This document shows positions 1 to 5,862 of a DNA stretch of 6,819 bases, piece by piece. The stretch is from Acidobacteriaceae bacterium (lineage in GTDB: Bacteria > Acidobacteriota > Terriglobia > Terriglobales > Acidobacteriaceae). Under the pieces are notes generated by a model. It saw only the letters and a list, made by a program, of their open reading frames with translations. It was not told where the DNA came from and ran no database searches. Every line of letters begins with the position of its first letter. Position 1 is the stretch's first letter. Location of the stretch: the NCBI GenBank assembly GCA_003168235.1, contig PMSZ01000288.1, forward strand, positions 1 through 6,819, in the 5' to 3' direction. The position numbers and the translations under genes are program-made.

Positions 1-696
1 CAGCCAGAAGTCGAACACGCCCCACAGAGCCCAAATGAATCCGTTCAAGATGTGCGTCGGCGGGTCGACGAGATACTCTTCTATCCAGAGATTGTTTGCT
101 CGGCCCTCAGCTTCTTCCTCAAAGAGCACGCCGCCTTGGGAGATCAGTCTGGTCAATGCAACAAACGCTTTTTCCGCTGCAAGTTGGTACTTCGCATCCC
201 CGGCGTGAGCATGGGCACGCAAGAGAAGCGAAACGCCCTGCCCCTGTGCCAGTCCCGAATACCACGGGGCCTTCAGGGTGTCGCGATACTCCCAGTCAAA
301 ATGATGGTTCCAGACCCAAACGCCGTGAGCATTCTGTTCCAGGTTAGCGGCAAGCCAATCGGCCGCCTTGATGGTTTTCTGCCATCGAGAGTCGTCTCTT
401 GTCTCGCAGAAACGGTTGTAATTGGCGAGTCCCCACTGTGCAATCGCAATCGGGTTATATTGCAACCCGATCGCGCCGTGATAGTCGAGCATGGGTATGC
501 CCGCGGCGTCGTAGTGCCCGGGGTAATCCGCCTTCTGGCGGAACACCATGTAATACTCGCCAACCTGGCCGCCGCTGGCGCGGGCTCGAAGATTGCCCTC
601 GGGAACCTCATGCCAAAACGTCAACTGGCTTTGGCCAGGAACAAGATAAGCGCGAACAATGCGCCGGTAGTATTGCCAACGCGTCGCCACGCTCAT
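1..696 (-). CDS. D-glucuronyl C5-epimerase-like protein, N-terminal 232 residues (3' end outside window)
   Basis: Translating the minus strand from the ATG at 696 gives an unbroken frame to base 1. Family members invert C5 of glucuronic acid units within a polymer, as in heparosan epimerisation to iduronate. The read matches the C-terminal catalytic region of these enzymes. QYNPIAIAQWGLANYN lies at 79-94, APWYSGLAQGQGVSLLLRA at 143-161, and EEY (206-208) is followed by PTHILNGFIWALWGVFD (213-229), with the family's alternating aromatic and helical pattern. LTFWHEVPE (25-33) and GEYYMVF (46-52) lie further upstream. No signal peptide or membrane anchor precedes the domain, unlike the Golgi-anchored animal enzymes, so it seems to be the short bacterial form. 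The end of the (alpha/alpha) barrel is outside the window, so catalytic tyrosines there cannot be checked. The start is fixed by the ATGA overlap. The substrate may be a free, lipid-linked or exported glycan and is not known. Confidence 0.9.
   Translation of the reverse strand, partial: MSVATRWQYYRRIVRAYLVPGQSQLTFWHEVPEGNLRARASGGQVGEYYMVFRQKADYPGHYDAAGIPMLDYHGAIGLQYNPIAIAQWGLANYNRFCETRDDSRWQKTIKAADWLAANLEQNAHGVWVWNHHFDWEYRDTLKAPWYSGLAQGQGVSLLLRAHAHAGDAKYQLAAEKAFVALTRLISQGGVLFEEEAEGRANNLWIEEYLVDPPTHILNGFIWALWGVFDFWL
693..696 (-). other. ATGA stop/start overlap between propeller and epimerase genes
   Basis: The TGA of the propeller gene (695-693) shares bases with the ATG of the epimerase gene (696-694). 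Such 4-bp overlaps usually mean translational coupling by ribosome re-initiation and tie the dosage of the two products together. Confidence 0.9.
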
Positions 697-1820
697 GCCA
701 GTTCGACTTCCCAGAGCGTGGTGACCAGGTCGTCGTGCTCGACGGCAATCGTGGTTGCTGCAAGGTAGGAAGTGGAATTTTCGCCATCGGGTAAGAAGGC
801 GTTACCGTACTGGAAATAATGCATCGGCAATTTGTCTTTCTTCCAACTGTCCAGCACCTGCCAATTCGCTCCGTCGCTCGATCCAACGAGATGGACTTCC
901 CGGCTAGCGTTCACCGCACTCGGCTCGATCATCGTGGAAAAAAACAATGTCTCCCCCGCCCTACAGTTCACCTTGCAGCCATAGATCGATGAACTGGCAA
1001 GATCTCCAACCCGCTGAACATTCCCGGCTCGATCTAACCGATACACGTGGTTTTTCTCGAACGGCGTGTCGGTTGAGAAATACAACCCAATTTGCGTTGG
1101 AATCGCAGCCACCGCGCGGGCCTGCTGATTGCCTTCCATCACGACTTCGACCTTGTCCAAATCGCAGCTTGCGCGCAACACCTTGCACTCCGCGCCGTCA
1201 TCGCCTGTCAGTATCCAAAGGCAATCAGCCCAATGATCATAGACAATGTTGTGGACGTGCCGGATCCTGCCCGCCGGAAACGTATACGCAATTTGCCACG
1301 TGCGGCCGCAGTCGCTTGAAGCATAAATGTGGACTTCCGCACGTTCGCGATTGTCGAAGTACTCGCCCCAATAAATTTTGCCCGAGGGAACGGCGGTTAT
1401 GTGCAGCGGCCGCGTGCCGCGCCGCACTCGGTGAGTCACGTGAAACTGGTCGCTTTCGCCGGTTCGTGTTACCAGCGCGCCCGGCACGGCGCCGACCATA
1501 GGTGGGCCGTTCTTGTCCTCCTTATCGTTCTTATCGTCGTCGAGTACGAGCAGGGCGTGGAAGCCGTCGCGCATCATCCGGTAGCTCAGCGTGTTGCGGG
1601 ACGTAAGATTCCTCCACCAGGCTGGACAAAATCGAGCAACAACTTCCCAAGGCTCGCTTTCGCCGATCCGCGAACCAACGCATAGGCGAAGGATCTGGTA
1701 CCCGCGACATGCATAGAGAACATCGTTCTTCCATGCGAGCACGCGAATTCCGTGCCAGGCTGCGACTCTTCGAAGCTTTACGGCGGAGGAAGCAGCCGCC
1801 GCAGCCGGCGTTTTAGTCAT
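693..1820 (-). CDS. Asp-box (BNR) beta-propeller protein, function unknown
   Basis: A 375-residue protein I cannot assign to an enzyme. It has an exact Asp-box, SSDCGRTW, at 168-175. A shortened one, SSDGANW, lies at 314-320, and a degenerate one around SCDLDK (218-223). This pattern is typical of sialidase-like (BNR) beta-propellers. Other notable stretches are RHVHNIVYDHWADCLWILTGD (broken across 187-207) and YFSTDTPFEKNHVYRLD (247-263). An alanine-rich start (residues 6-10) is not a hydrophobic signal peptide, and there is no membrane segment. A charged loop with three DK[N/E] repeats lies at 96-104. The full arginine triad of true sialidases cannot be established by eye, so exo-alpha-sialidase would be an over-call. 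The ATG at 1820 is the first usable start after an in-frame stop at 1841-1839, and its Shine-Dalgarno is weak. It starts 11 bp after the carbamoyltransferase and overlaps the epimerase gene by 4 bp, so it probably acts in the same pathway, perhaps binding or cleaving the polymer. Confidence 0.9.
   Translation of the reverse strand: MTKTPAAAAASSAVKLRRVAAWHGIRVLAWKNDVLYACRGYQILRLCVGSRIGESEPWEVVARFCPAWWRNLTSRNTLSYRMMRDGFHALLVLDDDKNDKEDKNGPPMVGAVPGALVTRTGESDQFHVTHRVRRGTRPLHITAVPSGKIYWGEYFDNRERAEVHIYASSDCGRTWQIAYTFPAGRIRHVHNIVYDHWADCLWILTGDDGAECKVLRASCDLDKVEVVMEGNQQARAVAAIPTQIGLYFSTDTPFEKNHVYRLDRAGNVQRVGDLASSSIYGCKVNCRAGETLFFSTMIEPSAVNASREVHLVGSSDGANWQVLDSWKKDKLPMHYFQYGNAFLPDGENSTSYLAATTIAVEHDDLVTTLWEVELA
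707..712 (-). promoter_or_regulatory. Possible ribosome-binding site for the epimerase gene
   Basis: GGGAAG on the minus strand lies inside the last codons of the propeller gene (within its LWEVELA tail), 10 bases before the epimerase ATG at 696. It is a partial match to the consensus and supports the overlapping start. Coupled re-initiation alone could also serve. Confidence 0.4.
1509..1535 (-). repeat. Three tandem 9-bp units encoding DKN-DKE-DKN
   Basis: Read on the minus strand, three adjacent 9-bp units (GATAAGAAC, GATAAGGAG, GACAAGAAC) encode residues 96-104 of the propeller protein. They are preceded by two more Asp codons. The units are in frame, so copy-number change would keep the protein intact. 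It probably forms a surface loop between propeller strands. The middle boundary creates AAGGAGG by chance (1523-1517). Confidence 0.75.
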
Positions 1821-1831
1821 GGAAAGCAGGT

Positions 1832-3565
1832 TCAGCTCTCAGATTTGCGCGCAAGAAACGGACCGATGGCCAGCACATCCATCTTGGTGCGTTGAAAGCA
1901 ATCGATGGCTTCTTGCGGCGTGCACACGATTGGCTCATTCTCGTTGAAGCTCGTGTTCAATACCACCGGAATTCCTGTCTTCCTGCCAAATGTCTGGATC
2001 AAATCGTAGTAGAGAGGATTCTCTTCGCGCGCCACGGTCTGCAAGCGGCCCGTGTCATCGACATGGTTAACAGCACAGAGGCTCTTCCTTTTTTCCGGAC
2101 GGATCTTATACACGTGGAGCATGTAAGGTGAAGGATGATCGTGCTCGAAATATTCGTGTTGCGCCTCGGCCAAGATCGACGGTGCAAAGGGACGAAACCA
2201 CTCGCGATGTTTGATGCGGGAGTTCAACACATCCTTCATGTTGGGAAGGCCGGGATGCGCGACGATCGAGCGATTGCCAAGCGCGCGTGGCCCCCACTCC
2301 ATGCGCCCCTGAAACCATCCCACAACATTACCTTGCACCATCTCATCGGAAACCGCGTCGAGCAACGGCATCCGATCAAGACGCCGATACTTTACACTCG
2401 CACTTTTCAATGCAGATTCGATCTGCACCTCGGAAAACTCCGGGCCCAGATAAGCATGATCCAGTTGCTGGCGCCGCGGCTGTTTTAATACTGAATGATA
2501 GGTATGCAGCGCTGCGCCAATGGCCAAGCCCTCATCGCCGGCCGCCGGCTGAATCCAGGTACGGCGAAATGGCGTCCGGCTGAACAGTTTGCCGTTCGCG
2601 ACGCTGTTGAGCGCGCACCCTCCCGCCAGGGCAAGATTCTCATCGGGAACGCGCTTGTGCAGTTCATTCGCAAGATGAAAGAACACTTCCTCAAAACAAT
2701 GCTGCATGGCATACGCCAGGTTCATGTCGCGTTGCGTGATCTCGGTGTAAGGCTCGCGGGGCGCGCCGAAAAGCTTCTCCATTTTGCCGGAGAAATGCCG
2801 CGCCAGACGCACCGTTCCGTCGGGCAGCACCTGCATTCCCTGAGTGCTGCCGAGCGGCTTGAAATAGCTCATGTCGAGTTGAAAATTGCCATTCTTGAGC
2901 GTTACAACTTTCCGGATCTCGTCGACGTATGTGTCTTTCCCGTAGGGCGCAAGTCCCATGACTTTGCCTTCGTCGCCATATTTTCTATAGCCGATGAAAT
3001 CGCAAATCATGGTGTAGAAACTGCCGAGAGAGTGCGGGAGAAAAACGCGATCGAGCACATGGATTTCCGGGCCCTCGCAGCGCGCCATCATGGTGGAAAC
3101 AAAGTCACCGGAACCGTCGTAGCTAAAGCCCGCGGCTTTTTCCCAAGGCGAACAGTAATACGAACTCGCGATGTGCGCGATATGGTGCTCCAGATGATGT
3201 TCCTGGAATTTCAGCGTCGATGGATCCACGTCCAGCGCCTGCGCCAGCAGCGATCGCACATCGCGCATCGATTCCTTGCGCTGCCGCATCTTGATGAAGT
3301 TCAGTATCTTCGCGGGATTCGAGAGCGCATATTGCACTTTTTTCGAGAGGTTGGCATCGCTATCCTGCCCCACTGCGACGTGTTGAACATCGGTGATCTT
3401 CGCGCCCGCCGCATCGAGACACGCTTTCACCGCGAGCGCAGGAAATCCGCCATAATGCTTTTGCCGGTTCAGCCGCTCCTCGGCTACGGCAAAGAGGATC
3501 TTCCCGTCTTCGACAATGGCCGCAGAGGAATCGGCATGAAACATATTCAGGCCCAAAATCAGCAT
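1832..3565 (-). CDS. O-carbamoyltransferase, NodU/CmcH family
   Basis: A complete 577-residue carbamoyltransferase, a usual length for the family. Known members use carbamoyl phosphate and ATP to make a carbamoyl-adenylate in a Kae1-like N-terminal domain, then pass the carbamoyl group to a hydroxyl of a sugar, antibiotic or Nod factor. Seen: GLNMFHADSSAAI (5-17), EERLNRQKHYGGFP (29-42), the histidine-rich HHLEHHIAHIASSYY (123-137) that fits the metal-binding region, YDGSGD (149-154), GDEGKVMGLAPYG (197-209), LAGGCALNSVANGKL (313-327) and GDEGLAIGAA (343-352). The C-terminal domain shows RMEWGPRALGNRSI (421-434), REWFRPFAPS (454-463) and NTSFNENEPIV (537-547). No key motif is missing and there is no signal peptide. 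The in-frame TAA just before the ATG fixes the start. The next gene begins 11 bp after its stop. The acceptor here is probably a sugar of the polymer or its precursor, which is an inference from the neighbours. Confidence 0.97.
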   Translation of the reverse strand: MLILGLNMFHADSSAAIVEDGKILFAVAEERLNRQKHYGGFPALAVKACLDAAGAKITDVQHVAVGQDSDANLSKKVQYALSNPAKILNFIKMRQRKESMRDVRSLLAQALDVDPSTLKFQEHHLEHHIAHIASSYYCSPWEKAAGFSYDGSGDFVSTMMARCEGPEIHVLDRVFLPHSLGSFYTMICDFIGYRKYGDEGKVMGLAPYGKDTYVDEIRKVVTLKNGNFQLDMSYFKPLGSTQGMQVLPDGTVRLARHFSGKMEKLFGAPREPYTEITQRDMNLAYAMQHCFEEVFFHLANELHKRVPDENLALAGGCALNSVANGKLFSRTPFRRTWIQPAAGDEGLAIGAALHTYHSVLKQPRRQQLDHAYLGPEFSEVQIESALKSASVKYRRLDRMPLLDAVSDEMVQGNVVGWFQGRMEWGPRALGNRSIVAHPGLPNMKDVLNSRIKHREWFRPFAPSILAEAQHEYFEHDHPSPYMLHVYKIRPEKRKSLCAVNHVDDTGRLQTVAREENPLYYDLIQTFGRKTGIPVVLNTSFNENEPIVCTPQEAIDCFQRTKMDVLAIGPFLARKSES

Positions 3566-3630
3566 TTACGGCTCGCTCTCTTCCACTGATGTCTGGTGAG
3601 TATTGATTAGTTCGGATATACGCGTACAGA
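3566..3630 (-). other. 65-bp intergenic spacer, the only real gap in the operon
   Basis: This is the only spacer longer than 11 bp in the window, lying between the bi-domain oxidoreductase stop and the carbamoyltransferase start. I see no convincing terminator hairpin and no well-spaced -35/-10 pair. It includes the 8-bp palindrome TACGCGTA (3619-3626) and, next to the downstream start, a purine-rich stretch that may be a ribosome-binding site. It could hold a weak internal promoter or a processing site, but nothing in the sequence shows this directly. Confidence 0.6.
3576..3584 (-). promoter_or_regulatory. Possible weak ribosome-binding site for the carbamoyltransferase
   Basis: On the minus strand the purine run GGAAGAGAG ends 10 bases before the ATG at 3565. 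An in-frame TAA directly precedes that ATG, so the start cannot lie further upstream in this frame. The match to a consensus AGGAGG is poor and the spacing is slightly long, so this is a modest call that mainly supports the chosen start. Confidence 0.35.
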
Positions 3631-5862
3631 TCATTCAGTGCGGGATCTCCCTCGCAGCGCTGAGGCCACGAACTCGCCCAACTCCACCCTGAGGGGCTGC
3701 CCCGTCTGGCAGGAGTTCTGCAGGCGCAGAGTGGCAAGAGTCGAGCCCACGATCTGTTCGAACGGAATCAGCATCCCGGTCTCGCCTCGGAGTGCATCCA
3801 CAAACGCCCGCATCTCCGCCTTGTGGCCCTTGTCTTGTGTCCAGCGTGCCCGCGTGACTTGCTTCCGTCCGTTGCGGACCAGTTCGAGTCGCCGAAAATC
3901 TTCGAGGATTGCAATCGCGCCGCCACCGAAAACCTCCACGCGCTCCTTCGAAGCAGACTTGTCGCCGTTGGCAAGATAGCTGATCGTTCCGACAGTACCG
4001 TTCACGAACTTGAATGAGGCCACCACGTTATCCATACTGTACTGGCCTGGGTTGCCCACGATCTGCGCCTGCACTTCGACCGGGCACGCGCCCGCCAGAA
4101 AGCAGAGGAAATCGACGAAATGGCAGACCTCGCCAAGAATGCGTCCGCCTCCCTGCTCCGGATCGTTCACCCAATGATCGGCCGGAATAAACCCCGCATT
4201 CACCCGATAGTGGATGGCGAGCGGTTCGTCAATCTGCGCCAGGAAATTCTTCATCTGCACCGCCATCGGCGCAAATCGACGATTGAAACCAACCATTAGG
4301 AACGCCGCCGGGTTGTTGGACGACGCGCATATCAGTTCCGCCAACTCGCTTTCCTTCAGGCAAAGCGGCTTTTCGCAGAAAACCGCTTTCCCTGCGTGCA
4401 ATGCCGCCGACGCCTGGCAGGCATGGAGGTGATGACGCGTTGCGATCAATACCGCCCTGATCTTCGGATCCTGCAGCAACTCAGTTTCTGAATTTGTGCA
4501 ATACGAGAATCCAAATTTCTCTGCGACCTTCCGGCTGCGCGGGCCGGTCGCATTGCACACTCCGATGAAGGAAACCCCCGAGATCGCTTTCAGTGCTGGC
4601 AACAGAGTGTTTTGCGCAAAACTCCCAGCCCCCAGCACACCTAGACCGACGGAGTTGGAAGGCGGCGCAACGGTCGCAACAGGAATTCTCTCGGCCAAGT
4701 TTGGAATGGTGGCAGACTCGGCGTCCGGATAGTCGATCACCACACCCAGAAAAAACTCGCGGGTGTTCCCGGCAATCAGATCATAAGCCCGCTGGGCCTG
4801 CTCCAACGGAAAGCGATGGGTGATCAGCGCAGGCAGATTCAATTTGCCGTCCGCGATGAATTGGAGAAAGGCCGCCAGGTTGCGCGTCTCGGTCCAACGA
4901 ACGTGTCCGATCGGATAATCGCGCCCTTTCAGCTCGTACGCAGTATCGTAACGGCCGGGGCCGTAGGAGCGCGAAATACGAAAATCCAATTCCTTCTCGT
5001 AATAAAGTTTGCGCTGCAATTCCATGCCAACAGTCCCAACGGCAACCACAATCGCGCGATCGCGTGCCAATTCCGCCGCCAGATTCACGGGCTCACTGCT
5101 GGGAGTTTCCGCGGTAATTAACACCGAATCGACGCCAACACCACCCGTTTTTTCGAAGCACCGATCACGGAATTCGCGCGTTCCAATGCATACAGCATCG
5201 GCTCCGCTCTCTTGCGCCAGATCGGCGCGCTGCTGCAACAGGTCCATGCCGAAGACCCGGCAACCAGCTGCCCTCAGTAACTGGACTGTGATTTGTCCCA
5301 GCAGGCCCAGGCCAATCACCGCGACCGTATCGCCGAGTACGACCTGTGCGGTTCGAATGCCGTGCAGGCAAATTGCGCCGATGGTTCCGAAAGCTGCCTC
5401 TTGGTAAGTGACCTGCGCAGAGAATTCTCCGCGATCGGGAATCTTTGCCACCAGCATTCGCGGCACGCAGGCCAACTCCGCATGCACCGCATATCCGGCG
5501 CCGGCGCAAGCCACGCGGTCGCCGACATGGATGTCGACGACGCCATCGCCGACTGCAACCACAACTCCTGCGCTGCTGTAGCCGAGCGATTGCGGCTGAT
5601 CCAGACGCGAGCGCACCGTTTGCAGGGTAGCCGCCAATCCGTCGCGACGCATCTTCGCCATCACGTCACGCACCAGGTCGGGACGGGCCTTCGCCTTCGC
5701 GAACAGGCTCTTGCTGGCAAATTCCGCGGAGGCGCGCTCCGTGCCGGCCGAAACCAGCGACGCTGCGACCCGCACCAGCACGCAACCGGGCAACAACTGC
5801 GGAGCCGGAACCTCGGCGATTTGCAACTCGCCCGTGCGCGCGTCTTGTAAGAGCTGCTTCAT
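3631..5862 (-). CDS. Bi-domain oxidoreductase: MDR dehydrogenase fused to Gfo/Idh/MocA domain
   Basis: A 743-residue fusion of two NAD(P)-dependent oxidoreductase modules. Residues about 1-380 are a medium-chain dehydrogenase/reductase with the Rossmann loop GLGLLG at 184-189. Residues about 405-735 are a Gfo/Idh/MocA domain with a second Rossmann loop GVLGAGSFA (408-416), CEKPL (496-500) and GGGRILGEVCHFVD (571-584), where H581 occupies the usual catalytic-histidine position. The MDR half lacks the usual zinc ligands: the GHE motif is replaced by GYS at 94-96, the first Cys position falls in SAGTE (38-42), and no four-Cys structural zinc lobe is seen. There is no signal peptide, so it is cytosolic. 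The ATG at 5862 overlaps the upstream TGA (ATGA) and has no clear Shine-Dalgarno, which suggests coupled translation. Such fusions are known from polysaccharide clusters. The substrate, probably a sugar nucleotide or uronic acid derivative, is inferred only. Confidence 0.95.
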   Translation of the reverse strand: MKQLLQDARTGELQIAEVPAPQLLPGCVLVRVAASLVSAGTERASAEFASKSLFAKAKARPDLVRDVMAKMRRDGLAATLQTVRSRLDQPQSLGYSSAGVVVAVGDGVVDIHVGDRVACAGAGYAVHAELACVPRMLVAKIPDRGEFSAQVTYQEAAFGTIGAICLHGIRTAQVVLGDTVAVIGLGLLGQITVQLLRAAGCRVFGMDLLQQRADLAQESGADAVCIGTREFRDRCFEKTGGVGVDSVLITAETPSSEPVNLAAELARDRAIVVAVGTVGMELQRKLYYEKELDFRISRSYGPGRYDTAYELKGRDYPIGHVRWTETRNLAAFLQFIADGKLNLPALITHRFPLEQAQRAYDLIAGNTREFFLGVVIDYPDAESATIPNLAERIPVATVAPPSNSVGLGVLGAGSFAQNTLLPALKAISGVSFIGVCNATGPRSRKVAEKFGFSYCTNSETELLQDPKIRAVLIATRHHLHACQASAALHAGKAVFCEKPLCLKESELAELICASSNNPAAFLMVGFNRRFAPMAVQMKNFLAQIDEPLAIHYRVNAGFIPADHWVNDPEQGGGRILGEVCHFVDFLCFLAGACPVEVQAQIVGNPGQYSMDNVVASFKFVNGTVGTISYLANGDKSASKERVEVFGGGAIAILEDFRRLELVRNGRKQVTRARWTQDKGHKAEMRAFVDALRGETGMLIPFEQIVGSTLATLRLQNSCQTGQPLRVELGEFVASALRGRSRTE
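5859..5862 (-). other. ATGA stop/start overlap between amidotransferase and bi-domain oxidoreductase
   Basis: The amidotransferase TGA (5861-5859) and the oxidoreductase ATG (5862-5860) overlap by 4 bp. No good Shine-Dalgarno precedes the ATG, so expression of the oxidoreductase probably depends on translation of the amidotransferase. Confidence 0.9.

Noticed and set aside
52..768. A 238-codon plus-strand frame opposite the epimerase gene.
   Set aside because: The minus-strand reading has strong C5-epimerase signatures, while the plus-strand product has no family features. It is a shadow frame.
1497..1523. AAGGAGG inside the propeller gene followed by an in-frame ATG (residue 108), as a possible internal start.
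   Set aside because: The spacing is 17 bases, too long for a normal Shine-Dalgarno. The motif arises from Lys/Glu/Asp codons of the tandem repeat, and an internal start would remove part of the propeller fold.
693..1820. Calling the Asp-box protein a sialidase.
   Set aside because: Asp-boxes only indicate the propeller fold. The sialidase arginine triad and catalytic Tyr/Glu/Asp set cannot be established from the sequence by eye.
2495..3589. A long open frame (364 codons) on the plus strand opposite the carbamoyltransferase.
   Set aside because: It is antisense to a gene with clear conserved motifs, and its translation shows no recognisable domain. Moderately GC-rich coding DNA often leaves the opposite strand open.
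3566..3630. A possible promoter (AATACT as -10) or terminator hairpin in the spacer.
   Set aside because: No matching -35 at good spacing and no stable GC-rich stem with a T-run were seen. The 8-bp palindrome TACGCGTA is too short to call an operator.
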